Shown: positions 25,161 through 34,838, counted from the stretch's first letter. The stretch is DNA of 64,000 nt from an uncultured Oleiphilaceae bacterium (GCA_913060665.1 CAJXUY010000013.1:62001-126000), one strand, 5' to 3'. Notes: generated from the letters alone by a model not told the origin. Numbers and translations: made by a program.

Positions 25161-27985
25161 ATCAGTTTAAGGCCTACCGGTAAGCCCTCACCAAACACCC
25201 GTTTGGTCTCTGCCTCATCTAGTTCTTTAACCGTTTCCACCATTTCAATCCAGCTAGCAGGCACCTTGGCTAAAACAAGTTTTTCGACGACTTTACCGCG
25301 CCATTCGTCATCAATATCACGACTTCTATCGCCACTCATTCGAGTCATCAACACGGCAGCAAAAGCGGCTTGCTGGTTTTTTTTCCAATCAATTTTCAAT
25401 AACTGTGGTAACCAATTTTGTACATCATCTTTAGCGATGACATTATGAGCACTGCCATGAAAAGGAATCCGCGATGCAATTCGGCCAACCGCCCACCAAC
25501 TGGTTTTGGTTTCAGCCGGTTTTTCTAACCGCTTTAATAACCATTGAGTTAGCTCTGTTTTATCTTCAACGGGTAAATGCTCAAGAACAGCCGCCAGCTT
25601 AACCATATCTTCATAGGATTTCTGTTTGGCTTCAGCCTGCAATTTTCGACTCGTCAGCGCCGCCGGCTTTAAATATTTCGCAATATCTTCATAGATGCTG
25701 ACCTGTTGTATAACGTTTAAACCACCTGCTGCCCGCCTCCAGAATGTCCACCAGTCTATCCAGACCTGAGTCTCTTGGCCAAACTGCAAGCCCGGCTGGT
25801 ATAGATCCCATACCTGTTCGATCCGCCATTCATCTATGGGGTAGCCAAAGCCTGGGCGAAGACCATAACCTGCCAAATTGAACCAGATGCGTTCATGAGC
25901 AGCTGAACGACGACGACGCTTTTTACCTTCTAGCAGCTGATCAAATAACGCTCGCAGTACAGGTACTTCCCAGCTATCTCGTTTACCCAACGCTTTTTCG
26001 ATATCAATTCTCAGGGTTTTAACGGCTTTAGGATTGGCTTCTTTTTTACTATTGCCGAAGACCTCTTCAACTTTCTCACCCGCCCGTTCGAATCCTGCAG
26101 GGAATTTTTCTGCCGAGTGATGAGTTCGCTGACTAGACAACTGTTTTCGAATCTCAAATTCCACATGCCAACGTTGTTGGTTGTCACCCACACAGTCTAT
26201 CTGTAACGTGCCTACTTCGGTGAGGCTTGTGGCAAGTGATACCGTGACTGAGTCGAACTCAGTCTTCTCTAGCACCACCACCAAAGGTGGTAGTGAGATA
26301 AATGTCTGCTTAGACTCCACTTCATTATCAATCGTGATGATTTCACCCGGTTGGTAAACCTGATCTGCAGTCGTGGATAGCAAGTGAAACTGTACCGGCT
26401 GACCCAACTGCAATGAAAACTTTCGCTCACTTAATGTCAGCTCTTGGTCTTCTTCAGTGCCCTTGGGCATGAGACAAATAGCCTGCTTAGAGGTTTCATT
26501 TTGCTCTAAGACCAAAAAGAAAGTTCGCGCAGAACCCCCGCCAATTTTAAGTTGAGCACCGCGTCTAGCTTTAGCATAGGCCACCGCACCTTGTGCCACA
26601 GCGAGATCAGGGTTATCGTTTGCCAGCATAGTAACCGTATCGCCGCGCCAGCCGGCCAATACACTTAATGCGCGCTCACTCAGTACAGCACTATTGAATA
26701 CGCCCCCATTAAACAACACCGCATCAGGTATCGCCGCATGATCACGATCATTAGACATCTCATCGGCTAATGAAGCACTACACACCTCTTGGTGATCAGC
26801 AATAAACGCCGCCAGATATTTACTTACGGCCGGGTCTGGCGCATAAGGCAAACCAAACTCAACCATACCACTACGACGAGCAACAGGCCGTTGGTCAAAA
26901 CTAATAAATGGGAAGAAGCCATCTAGCGCAATGTCTCTAACCTCTTGCTGGCTGAGGTTGCAGCTTTTGGCACCACCAATTAACCTCGAGCCACTACCTA
27001 ATACCGTCACTTTGGCGCTATCAGGTGCATTCTCGCCTAACAATATCTCTTTTGCTTGACGAGTTTGTTGTATTAACTGTGACAAACTGGCGGTACTGAG
27101 TTTTTTAACGGTTAAGCCACCACTGATTTGATGCTCTGCTTTATGAGCCAATGCCAAATCGACATTATCGCCACCCAGCATCAGGTGATTACCCACGCCA
27201 ACTCGGGTTAATGTAAGCTGGCCATCTTTGCCTTTTGCCACCTTAATTAAACTAAGATCAGTGGTTCCCCCCCCAACATCACACACCAGTAATAGCTTAA
27301 TCTTAGCTAATGCGGTTTGTGCATCTTCGCCTTGGCGGGCATACCAGTCATAACAAACCGCTTGTGGTTCTTCGAGCAACAAGACCTTACCAAACCCAGC
27401 GCGACCTGCCGCTTCTAAGGTTAACGCTCTAGCGCCTTCATCAAAAGAAGCCGGTACGGTAATCACTACCTCTTGATGCTCCATTAAGGCATTTGGATGA
27501 ACAGTATTCCAGGCATTACGTACATGGAACAGATAACTTGAAGAGGCTAAAACCGGCGATACTTTAGCCACCCCCTCAGCACCTGCCCAAGGCAGAATAT
27601 CAGCACTACGATCAACCTGAGGGTGAGACAACCAGCTTTTAGCACTAACCACTTGCCGGCCATCAACCTTCGCGCCTAACTCCCTCGCCCATTCACCGAC
27701 CACTACCTGCGAGAGTTCACCAGACAACTCACGTTGAGCATTCCCAACTGAACCAGACCACGGTAGAACCATATCAGACTCATTCAATTCACCTTGGATG
27801 GGGTGATACCTAAAAGACGGCAACGTCCGCCGCTTAGCCACCTCGCCTGCCGCGACTAACTGCTCAATTTCAAATATCTGGCAGTTATCGGGGGTGAGTG
27901 GCTGCTGCATATCTGCATACGCCACGACAGTATTAGTAGTGCCTAAGTCGATACCGATCAGGTATTGGGGTTGTTGGTTTGTCAT
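25154..27985 (-). CDS. Divergent Hsp70-family protein with large C-terminal region (DUF3731-like)
   Basis: 943 residues. The N-terminal half is an Hsp70/actin-type ATPase: phosphate-1 loop IGIDLGTTNTVVAYAD, LLEEPQAVCYDW, phosphate-2 loop LLVCDVGGGTTDLSL and an adenosine-motif-like LFNGGVFNS. In place of the usual substrate-binding domain and lid there is a beta segment (about 500-620) and a ~320-residue helical block (about 625-940). It follows a second Hsp70 gene by 18 bp in a three-gene operon with a DUF2760 gene. Such pairs are widespread in proteobacteria but have no established function. It lacks an EEVD-like end. Confidence 0.88.
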   Translation of the reverse strand: MTNQQPQYLIGIDLGTTNTVVAYADMQQPLTPDNCQIFEIEQLVAAGEVAKRRTLPSFRYHPIQGELNESDMVLPWSGSVGNAQRELSGELSQVVVGEWARELGAKVDGRQVVSAKSWLSHPQVDRSADILPWAGAEGVAKVSPVLASSSYLFHVRNAWNTVHPNALMEHQEVVITVPASFDEGARALTLEAAGRAGFGKVLLLEEPQAVCYDWYARQGEDAQTALAKIKLLLVCDVGGGTTDLSLIKVAKGKDGQLTLTRVGVGNHLMLGGDNVDLALAHKAEHQISGGLTVKKLSTASLSQLIQQTRQAKEILLGENAPDSAKVTVLGSGSRLIGGAKSCNLSQQEVRDIALDGFFPFISFDQRPVARRSGMVEFGLPYAPDPAVSKYLAAFIADHQEVCSASLADEMSNDRDHAAIPDAVLFNGGVFNSAVLSERALSVLAGWRGDTVTMLANDNPDLAVAQGAVAYAKARRGAQLKIGGGSARTFFLVLEQNETSKQAICLMPKGTEEDQELTLSERKFSLQLGQPVQFHLLSTTADQVYQPGEIITIDNEVESKQTFISLPPLVVVLEKTEFDSVTVSLATSLTEVGTLQIDCVGDNQQRWHVEFEIRKQLSSQRTHHSAEKFPAGFERAGEKVEEVFGNSKKEANPKAVKTLRIDIEKALGKRDSWEVPVLRALFDQLLEGKKRRRRSAAHERIWFNLAGYGLRPGFGYPIDEWRIEQVWDLYQPGLQFGQETQVWIDWWTFWRRAAGGLNVIQQVSIYEDIAKYLKPAALTSRKLQAEAKQKSYEDMVKLAAVLEHLPVEDKTELTQWLLKRLEKPAETKTSWWAVGRIASRIPFHGSAHNVIAKDDVQNWLPQLLKIDWKKNQQAAFAAVLMTRMSGDRSRDIDDEWRGKVVEKLVLAKVPASWIEMVETVKELDEAETKRVFGEGLPVGLKLIQ

Positions 27986-28003
27986 TTAATCTCGTATTTC
28001 CAA

Positions 28004-29944
28004 TTAATCACGAACGTCCAATTCAATCTGCCAACGCTCAGCCTCGTCATGGCTATCGGCATTGGTGACGGCAATAGCCTCTAGTTTAAGCGTGCCGACT
28101 TCTGTTACTTTTGACATCAAACGCACCGGTACGACCTCCCCTTTACGACGCCCATTGGCAGATCCACTTGCGTCAATCGAGAGAGTGGCTTGTAGTTCTG
28201 GTAACTCTTCTAACTCACCCTCTTGCCAATGATCTAGCTGCACACCAGCTTCATCATGTCGTCGTGTATTGGAGCCAAAAAACCTGAATCGAACCGGTTC
28301 ACCCACCACCAAACCAAATTCCGCACGGCTAGCAGCCGTTTCAGTGCCTTCTTCCATACCAAACGGGGCAATACATAAAGCTTCTAGTGGTGGCTCCATA
28401 CCTGGTATCGCAGGCATTGAGCTTTCAATTCCCACATAATAAGTACTCGCCAGACCACCTCTAATGCGCACACCCTGACCCTGCCTGACGTAGCCATAAT
28501 AGCTGGCGCCGCTGGCCACGGCTAAGTCTAGATCAGTATCAGCAAGCAAGCGCGCAGGTTCAGAACCTGCGTCTGTTAACCATTGATTAATAATCGACAA
28601 TGTCCGGTTAGCCAGTGTGGGCGCTTTAAGTACCCCACCATTAAATAAAATGGCCGTTGGTTTTATAAAATCAGGTGTTTGAGGAGCACCAAAAGCACCT
28701 GCTAGAGGATCAAAAGGCATATCATCTACTGGCGCCGCACCCAATACATCATTCGCAGCATCAACTTGTCGACTTAAAAAGGCCGCCAAGTGCCTTGATA
28801 CAGCAGGGTCTTGCGCATAGGGCAAGCCTTTCTGTGTTAATGCACTACGACGAGCAGCTCTAGGATGATCGCTGACCCCAACTTGCGGGAAGAAGCCTTC
28901 GACCAATGTTTCGTGGACTTCAGCCCGCGTAAGTTCAGTCCGCAAGGTATTACCTAATAACTTAGATCCACGGCTCGGCACCGTAATCGGCATACTTTCG
29001 GTATCATTATCTAGCAACAACTGCTCTTTCGCATCACGACAGGCATGTGTAATCGCTTGAATTTGCCAAGGTTGTAACTCTTTACCCTGTTCAGCTAACT
29101 TGGCTTTAACACGATAAGCGAGGGCCAAATCCATATTATCGCCACCCAGCAATATATGATCACCCACCGCAACACGATTAAGCGTTAGATTGCCTTCTTC
29201 TTCAGTGACTGCCACTAGCGATAAGTCGGTCGTACCGCCACCTACATCAACCACCAAAATGATATCGCCTACGTTTACCTGTTCACGCCAAGCGTCACCA
29301 CAGGCATGTATCCAGTTATATACGGCCGCCTGGGGTTCTTCTAGCAGCGTTAGATGATCCAGCCCCAATGCACTGGCCGCCTCTGCTGTTAATTCACGAG
29401 CCGCTGGGTCAAAAGAGGCTGGGATAGTGATAGTGACTTCTTGCTGATCCAAAGGACTCTCAGGAAACTGGTACTCCCAGGCCGCACGTAAATGATCTAA
29501 GTATTCAAAAGTCGCCGTTAAAGGGGATATTTTACTCACCTCATCAGAGCTACCCGCCGGCAGAAAATCAGCATGACGATCAACACCGCTGTGGCAGAGC
29601 CAACTTTTTGCACTCGCCACCAACCTGATAGGCGTTTTACTCCCTAAACTCCGTGCAATACTACCGACAATCTCATCGGGTCTAGCATTCCAAGGCAGTG
29701 CTATATCAGATTCGTTCAGCTCAGACTCGTGTGGCCTGTAGATAAATGAGGGTAACTGCTTTTGCTCCTCTATCAATCCAGGCTGACTGAGTTGAGGGAT
29801 CGACATAATCGTCAATTCAGGTTCGGTTGTGGGGTTTTCAGCCGCCTTATCTAAATCCAAATAAGACAACACACAGTGTGTAGTGCCTAAATCGATACCA
29901 ACAGAAAAGCGGGCTCCCTGCCCTGCAGATACTGAATCCATCAT
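28004..29944 (-). CDS. Divergent Hsp70-family protein (partner of the adjacent larger Hsp70)
   Basis: 646 residues. Hsp70 ATPase motifs are present: VGIDLGTTHCVLSYLD, LLEEPQAAVYNW, ILVVDVGGGTTDLSLVAV and ILFNGGVLKAP. Compared with DnaK there are insertions (for example about 395-430), and the C-terminal part is a beta-sandwich-like segment without a helical lid. The two neighbouring Hsp70s share many motif details (LGGDNMDLALAYR here and LGGDNVDLALAHK there), suggesting an old duplication. Its ATG (29942-29944) overlaps the stop of the DUF2760 gene in ATGA, indicating coupled translation. Confidence 0.9.
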   Translation of the reverse strand: MMDSVSAGQGARFSVGIDLGTTHCVLSYLDLDKAAENPTTEPELTIMSIPQLSQPGLIEEQKQLPSFIYRPHESELNESDIALPWNARPDEIVGSIARSLGSKTPIRLVASAKSWLCHSGVDRHADFLPAGSSDEVSKISPLTATFEYLDHLRAAWEYQFPESPLDQQEVTITIPASFDPAARELTAEAASALGLDHLTLLEEPQAAVYNWIHACGDAWREQVNVGDIILVVDVGGGTTDLSLVAVTEEEGNLTLNRVAVGDHILLGGDNMDLALAYRVKAKLAEQGKELQPWQIQAITHACRDAKEQLLLDNDTESMPITVPSRGSKLLGNTLRTELTRAEVHETLVEGFFPQVGVSDHPRAARRSALTQKGLPYAQDPAVSRHLAAFLSRQVDAANDVLGAAPVDDMPFDPLAGAFGAPQTPDFIKPTAILFNGGVLKAPTLANRTLSIINQWLTDAGSEPARLLADTDLDLAVASGASYYGYVRQGQGVRIRGGLASTYYVGIESSMPAIPGMEPPLEALCIAPFGMEEGTETAASRAEFGLVVGEPVRFRFFGSNTRRHDEAGVQLDHWQEGELEELPELQATLSIDASGSANGRRKGEVVPVRLMSKVTEVGTLKLEAIAVTNADSHDEAERWQIELDVRD

Positions 29945-30522
29945 AGCTCCACCTCGGCAGGTGCAACAATCGAAGTATCATGGCCATCAGCGAGCTTAGG
30001 TAATCGAATATCTGTTACTTTCCAACCTTTATGGATAAGCGAACCCGTAAACGGCGCTTCACCCACCACATTACCGGTTAACCTAACTTCTGAAGCATTA
30101 AACCCTATAGGTAACGTAATACGGCTCTCTTCGTCTTCTTCTCTCACTGCCGCCAAGGTAAAGTAAGTTTCCAGTGCTTTCTTACTGCCTTCATGCACTA
30201 CTCGAGCAGCAGCACCAATATCGGCATCTGAGTAACCCGCTAGGTCTTCTTGTGTGAAGTCTATAAACCGAGCTTCCTGTTGCAACAGAGTCAGCAGTTG
30301 CAGCGCAGCATCAGGTGTGGCTTCTTTTAGTTGAATAGGCTTAGGGGGTTCAACAATCGGTTTTACGGCGTCAGGTGCAGCGGCTATGTTCTCTTTGACC
30401 ACAACATTACCCGATGATCGCTGCTTAACTAAGAACAGAACAAAAAATAGCGCTGCTAAGATGGCCAACCCTAGATGAAGCATATCGAATGTAGTGGGGG
30501 CTGCTGCTAAATTAACGTTCAT
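29941..30522 (-). CDS. DUF2760 membrane protein, first gene of the Hsp70 module
   Basis: 193 residues from the ATG at 30520-30522, which has AAGGAAACG upstream; an upstream in-frame ATG at 30600 has no RBS. One membrane helix (about 14-32, MLHLGLAILAALFFVLFLV), a Pro/Ala linker (about 45-65), then a compact soluble domain with DAALQLLTLLQQEARFIDFT and DIGAAARVVHEGSKKALETY, which is the DUF2760 pattern. The coupling with two Hsp70 genes suggests that it anchors or feeds them at the inner membrane. No biochemical role is known. Confidence 0.85.
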   Translation of the reverse strand: MNVNLAAAPTTFDMLHLGLAILAALFFVLFLVKQRSSGNVVVKENIAAAPDAVKPIVEPPKPIQLKEATPDAALQLLTLLQQEARFIDFTQEDLAGYSDADIGAAARVVHEGSKKALETYFTLAAVREEDEESRITLPIGFNASEVRLTGNVVGEAPFTGSLIHKGWKVTDIRLPKLADGHDTSIVAPAEVEL

Positions 30523-30703
30523 AATTCGTTTCCTTGTTGTTCGCAAAATAGAAAGCGCAGATAGTTTACGGGGCAGTTTATACAGTAATCGTCGACCCAT
30601 TAGACATCGGCGCGCTATTTTAGCATGACATAAGATAAAAACTGAGTACTGAAAAGGTTAGTTAGAAAGAGAGTATAAATAGGAGCCCAAATGGCATTTT
30701 CAA

Positions 30704-30741
30704 GTTGTCATTCCGACTTAAACATCCAAAGGAATGACAAC
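30704..30741. terminator. Strong hairpin between the DUF4399 gene and the Hsp70 module
   Basis: GTTGTCATTCC (30704-30714) and GGAATGACAAC (30731-30741) form a perfect 11-bp stem with a 16-base loop, followed on the plus strand by ATTTTT. It lies just past the leftward DUF4399 gene and may end its transcript, although the T-run is on the other strand. It could also be a small dispersed palindrome. Confidence 0.5.
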
Positions 30742-30761
30742 ATTTTTCAAGAGGTATACAA

Positions 30762-31199
30762 CTACTTAACCGTCACCGTCACGATATCAGACGTAACCGG
30801 TGGGTTATGAGGTACGTGCATATAATCACCCAATATCAGTTGCAATGTATGCTGACCAGGCTCTAAGGTAATCTCGGACTCCGTTTGACCTCCGCCAAAG
30901 TGCTTCACATTAGCCCCTAAAGGCTGACTCATATCCGGCACCTTACCATCAATTAATAAATGGTGATGCCCCGTATTGGCTTTCTCTGTACCGGCAGGCG
31001 CAACGCCCATGCCACTCAAACCAAATTTCACGTTAAAGGTTGTTTCAACCGTATCACCATCTTTAGGGCTGATGACATACACTGATGCACCTTCTGGAGA
31101 GGTGGTAGGTGTCGCATGTGCATGGCCATCTGCCAAGACATACGACGATGCAACCATTGTTAACGTGAGAACTGATGCTGAAAGCGATGTTTTGAACAT
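30762..31199 (-). CDS. Exported DUF4399 protein
   Basis: 145 residues from the ATG at 31197-31199, with AAAGGAGT placed correctly for it; an upstream GTG at 31205 is less likely. Signal peptide to VLA-DG. The mature domain has the DUF4399 hallmarks: VYVISPKDGDTVETTFNVKFGLSGMGV, TGHHHLLIDG, and LEPGQHTLQLILGDYMHVPH. The HHH cluster and the terminal His residues could bind a metal, but the function of the family is not established. Monocistronic. Confidence 0.9.
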   Translation of the reverse strand: MFKTSLSASVLTLTMVASSYVLADGHAHATPTTSPEGASVYVISPKDGDTVETTFNVKFGLSGMGVAPAGTEKANTGHHHLLIDGKVPDMSQPLGANVKHFGGGQTESEITLEPGQHTLQLILGDYMHVPHNPPVTSDIVTVTVK

Positions 31200-31592
31200 A
31201 TCCACTCCTTTGTATTTTTAATGTTATAAATATGGCATTCATTTGCCTGATATGAGCCTGCCTGGGCAAAGCGTCACCTGCATCCTGTGATGCCAGTTTG
31301 CTAAGTCTATACAATCACTCAGTATATACCAATTAAAAAGCGTCAGTATCGATTGGTGTGAAAACCAGGAATTAATAGAGACTAATGGCTGACACCCAAG
31401 CATCACCGGTATCAATTCCTTACTGGGCATGATTTTATTTGCATTCTTATGAGTAGCTTTAGCTTTATTTATAAAAAAACAAAATAAATTCAAAGACCTA
31501 CAATTTTATAGCAAATGCATCTAAGCACCATTCTAAATCACTGTTAGCGGAAAGTTTCAGATATTTGACCGCAGAGAAGTTGAAATCAAGAC
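31200..31592. other. Intergenic region, nothing recognised
   Basis: About 390 bp, AT-rich. An inverted pair aggaattaat/atcaattcct (near 31370 and 31413) is the only structure noticed. Short open frames here have no coding character. Confidence 0.3.
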
Positions 31593-32063
31593 TCAAATAA
31601 CCCCCGCATCAAGGCTCGCTGCCATTGTTAACCCCAGCTCTTCGCATTGTGCAATAAACGTCTCACTAAACTCTCCTCGGCAGACCATAGGTTCCTGCAC
31701 CCAGCGCCACTTTAACCCTGTGAGAATCGACTCTAATGCTCGCTTGGTGCCTGTACCATCGTGCCCTGCTCTAATGTAAGCAGCTACAGGAAGCCCTTGT
31801 TTTTGTTCAAGTACTTCATAATATATTCTATCGAAAAAATCCTTTAATGCTCCGCTCATATAAGCCAGATTCTCGGTCGTCCCCAAAATAACCGCATCGG
31901 CAGAAAGTACATCTTCTGCATGCGTTTGAAGAGGTGGAATATGGATTACTTCGATATTTTCAATATCTTCATGTCGAGCACCTTTCAAAACAGCCTCGAC
32001 CATTCTTTGGGTATTCGTCGAAGGCGCATGGGCTACCACAAGAAGCTTCTTTTTAGCCGTCAT
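31593..32063 (-). CDS. Flavodoxin-like / NADPH-dependent FMN reductase-family protein
   Basis: 156 residues with a flavodoxin fold: VVAHAPSTNTQRMVEAVLKG is the FMN phosphate loop, AVILGTTENLAYMSGALKDFFDRIYYE the second flavin contact, and the end is an ordinary alpha/beta close. The length fits single-domain flavodoxin/NAD(P)H reductase-like proteins. GGGAGGAAG precedes the ATG. It may transfer electrons or reduce quinones; the substrate is unknown. Divergent from the Tim44-like gene. Confidence 0.85.
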   Translation of the reverse strand: MTAKKKLLVVAHAPSTNTQRMVEAVLKGARHEDIENIEVIHIPPLQTHAEDVLSADAVILGTTENLAYMSGALKDFFDRIYYEVLEQKQGLPVAAYIRAGHDGTGTKRALESILTGLKWRWVQEPMVCRGEFSETFIAQCEELGLTMAASLDAGVI

Positions 32064-32206
32064 TGCTTCCTCCCTATATTCATCGGTTACATAATCTACT
32101 TATTGACATCGTAGCCCTTGTCGGTAGGATGTTCCAGTAACCATTCAGCTCTGACGAACGGTTCGTCTTTAGCTTGTTAACCAAATCTAGCGGGTATTAA
32201 CAACCA

Positions 32207-33088
32207 ATGAAAAAATTCTGGGTCATTGTGACCATTCTATTTACATTCACTCTCACTACCGGCCATGTGGAAGCTAAAAAATTTGGCGGCGGCAAGTCTT
32301 TTGGTAAATCATTTTTTACCTCCCCTTCTAAGTCCAAAGCAGCACCCAGCTCTACAGGGTCAAAGCAACAAACAGCACAAAAATCATCTGCCAAAGGCGG
32401 CATGATGAAAGGCATGTTAGGCGGCTTGCTTGCAGGTGGCCTTATTGCCGCATTGATAGGCGGCGGCGCGTTTGAAGGCATCCAGTTTATGGATATTATC
32501 TTGATCGCACTAGTAGCGTTTATTGCTATTCGTTTATTTAAAGGCATGGCTCAGGCCAAGATGGCAGCAGCACAACCTGCCTATGCAGGTAATCAAACAC
32601 GTGAAAACGCAAGTCCAGATATGTTTGGCTCAAGCAGTCAAAGCAACCACAATGGAGACGCGACATTTAGCGAAGAAAAGCCCGTTGGCTTTGCCAATGA
32701 GGAATCTGTACCGTTCAACTTACCTGCTGATTTCGATATTAATAACTTCTTATCAGGCGCTCGTGACCATTACCGCACGATTCAACAAGCTTGGAACGAA
32801 AACAATATCGAGATGATTGAAGAGTATGTTAACGCTGAACTATTTGCTCACCTTAAACAAGAACGCGCAACGCTCGCTGGCGAACAGCATACCGAAGTGA
32901 TGTTTGTAGATGCCGAGTTAGTGCGTGCAGACCAGCAATTTGGTATTGCGGAATTGAGTATTAAGTTTAGTGGTCGCTACCGTGATACGGTTGAAAACGT
33001 AGAAGAAGATATTACCGATGTCTGGCATCTTCAGCGAGACATAACACAAGACAATTCGCCTTGGTTAATCGTCGGTATAGAGGCTTAA
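32207..33088 (+). CDS. Tim44-like domain membrane protein
   Basis: 293 residues. A leader-like N-terminus (to VEA) is followed by a Gly/Ser/Lys-rich linker (KFGGGKSFGKSF), one or two hydrophobic segments (about 65-110, GLLAGGLIAALIGGGAFEG and IILIALVAFIAIRLF) and a Tim44-like domain (about 170-293, DFDINNFLSGARDHYRTIQQAW ... DVWHLQRD). Bacterial Tim44-like proteins sit in the inner membrane; their role is not well defined. The order (GG-rich linker, membrane helices, Tim44 domain) is usual for the family. Confidence 0.88.
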   Translation: MKKFWVIVTILFTFTLTTGHVEAKKFGGGKSFGKSFFTSPSKSKAAPSSTGSKQQTAQKSSAKGGMMKGMLGGLLAGGLIAALIGGGAFEGIQFMDIILIALVAFIAIRLFKGMAQAKMAAAQPAYAGNQTRENASPDMFGSSSQSNHNGDATFSEEKPVGFANEESVPFNLPADFDINNFLSGARDHYRTIQQAWNENNIEMIEEYVNAELFAHLKQERATLAGEQHTEVMFVDAELVRADQQFGIAELSIKFSGRYRDTVENVEEDITDVWHLQRDITQDNSPWLIVGIEA

Positions 33089-33122
33089 TGGCTAGTTTTT
33101 AACTGACTTTAACGATAAAAAG

Positions 33123-33156
33123 TAGGCGGCAGCACTGCTAACACGCCGCCTATTTA
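33123..33156 (+). terminator. Terminator-like hairpin after the Tim44-like gene
   Basis: TAGGCGGC (33123-33130) pairs with GCCGCCTA (33145-33152) around a 14-base loop, followed by TTTA. It begins 35 bp after the stop codon and fits an intrinsic terminator with a short T-run. Confidence 0.65.
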
Positions 33157-33192
33157 ACATCTAGCACACTATATTCCTCTTTCTTATTCAAC

Positions 33193-33336
33193 CTATAGTG
33201 GCTCAACTAATACCAGTCTCATTTCACGCCCTTTAAATATCTCTCCTAGCGCCTTTCTAACGTCCAAAATACTATCGCTTTTGATACGAAAACGAAATTT
33301 AGTTCCTTTCTCAGTAAATGCATTCACTCTAAACAT
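33193..33336 (-). CDS. Small uncharacterised protein (47 residues)
   Basis: An ATG at 33334-33336 with AGGAGAG upstream opens a 47-codon frame ending in TAG at 33193-33195. The peptide begins MFRVNAFTEKGTKFRFRIKS and continues with DSILDVRKALGEIFKGREM, then RLVLVEPL. It is strongly basic, with an alternating beta pattern at the start, an amphipathic helix in the middle and a final strand. The good RBS and balanced composition support a real gene. I do not recognise a family. Confidence 0.65.
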   Translation of the reverse strand: MFRVNAFTEKGTKFRFRIKSDSILDVRKALGEIFKGREMRLVLVEPL

Positions 33337-33463
33337 AACACTCTCCTAATTATCGTTGGGTCGTTCTTTTTCTGTTTACGACTTTTTGCTTACGATAGAG
33401 AGTGTATGAATTGAAACGACACATCCTGTCGTCGAAATCAATTTATATAGATTTTTTTAAAAA

Positions 33464-33488
33464 AATCGGGACAGATGCCCCGATATTT
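33464..33488. terminator. Hairpin after ndh
   Basis: ATCGGGacagatgCCCCGAT folds into a stem flanked by an A-run on the left (aaaaaaa) and ATTTAT on the right. Read leftwards from ndh (stop at 33519), the stem is followed by a run of T, as an intrinsic terminator requires. Confidence 0.7.
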
Positions 33489-33518
33489 ATGTCTAAACAA
33501 TGGGTTAAGCGACTCTCC

Positions 33519-34838
33519 TCAATGCAACTTCAATCGAGGGTGTAACGCTTTACTAATTTTATCGCTCAACCAAATCAACGAGGTACGAAAGACCCCATGA
33601 AGTGCCACTTGGTGCATTCGGTAAAGGGAGATGTAAAATAAACGCGCAATACGCCCCTCTACCATTAAGTTCTTGCCGGTCAGGTTCCCCATTAAGTTAC
33701 CAACGGCCGTATATCGACTAAAGGAGATTAACGAACCACGGTCTTGATACACATAAGCAATAGCCTGCTTATTGTTCAATCGTAGCTTGATCGACTTAAC
33801 CAAGGTGGAGGCTTGCTGATGTGCGGCTTGTGCTCTTGGTGGCACCGGCTGATCTTTACCAGGTTGAGGACAGCTAGCGCAATCTCCAAAGGCAAATATA
33901 TTTTTATCATAGGTAGTTTGAAGGTCTTGCCTAACCACCAGCTGATTAATACGGTTTGTTTCCAGACCATCGAGTTGAGTCAAAAACTCAGGAGCTTTGA
34001 TGCCTGCAGCCCAAACTTTGATCGAGGCAGATAAACGTTCACCATTAGCAAATTCAATATCATTTTCTGAAATATTCGTGACTCGCTGCCCAGCCATTAC
34101 ATTAATATTAAGCTCTTTCAATTCACGAGTAGCCGCATTTGACAAATGCTCAGGCAGCGCAGGAAGAATACGATCAGCTGCTTCAATAACACTAATATGT
34201 ACATCTTTTTCTTTAAGGTGACTCAAACCATAAACGGGTAGCTCTTGCGAAGCCAGATGCAGCTCTGCAGCCAGTTCAACACCTGTAGCGCCCGCTCCAA
34301 TAATCGCAATGCCAAGAGAGTGCTTCTGTTTCTTTTCAGCATCATATTCCGCTTTAAGATAACTATTCAGCAGATGGCGATGAAACTTACGAGCCTGCGC
34401 TAAACTATCTAGGAAAATACAATTTTCAGCCGCTCCAGGGGTGCCAAAATCATTCGCTGTGCTACCCACTGCGATGACCAAAGTATCATATTTTATGCTG
34501 CGAGCCTCGACTACGATAGCTCCCGAGTCATCAAAAAGCGGTTCAACAACAACCTGCTTTTCTTCTCGATTCAGGCCCTGCATTCGCCCTAGCTGAAATT
34601 CAAAAGCATGCCTTTTTGCGTGCGCCCGATAGTTCACTTCATTCGAGCTAGAGTCCATCGAACCCGCAGCGACTTCGTGAAGTAATGGCTTCCAAACGTG
34701 GGTTAAACTTGCATCAATCAACGTCACCCGTGCTTGTTGCTTACGCCCAACGGTATTGCCCAAAGAAGTCGCCAGCTCCAAACCACCAGCGCCCCCTCCA
34801 ACAATCACCACATGATGCAATGCAGATCGGTTGTCCAT
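33519..34838 (-). CDS. ndh: Type II NADH dehydrogenase
   Basis: 439 residues from the ATG at 34836-34838, which has AGAAGGG upstream; a start at 34880 would add 14 residues before the FAD loop. Two Rossmann folds: FAD loop VVIVGGGAGGLELATSLG near the N-terminus and NADH loop IAIIGAGATGVELAAEL near 165-180. FGDCASCPQP near 300 and RAQAAHQQA are conserved around the flavin. The C-terminal ~60 residues form an amphipathic membrane-binding region. The enzyme oxidises NADH and reduces quinone at the inner membrane without proton pumping. Monocistronic. Confidence 0.93.
   Translation of the reverse strand: MDNRSALHHVVIVGGGAGGLELATSLGNTVGRKQQARVTLIDASLTHVWKPLLHEVAAGSMDSSSNEVNYRAHAKRHAFEFQLGRMQGLNREEKQVVVEPLFDDSGAIVVEARSIKYDTLVIAVGSTANDFGTPGAAENCIFLDSLAQARKFHRHLLNSYLKAEYDAEKKQKHSLGIAIIGAGATGVELAAELHLASQELPVYGLSHLKEKDVHISVIEAADRILPALPEHLSNAATRELKELNINVMAGQRVTNISENDIEFANGERLSASIKVWAAGIKAPEFLTQLDGLETNRINQLVVRQDLQTTYDKNIFAFGDCASCPQPGKDQPVPPRAQAAHQQASTLVKSIKLRLNNKQAIAYVYQDRGSLISFSRYTAVGNLMGNLTGKNLMVEGRIARLFYISLYRMHQVALHGVFRTSLIWLSDKISKALHPRLKLH

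Noticed and set aside
33813-34221. Plus-strand open frames inside ndh
   Set aside because: Antisense shadows of a clearly conserved gene.
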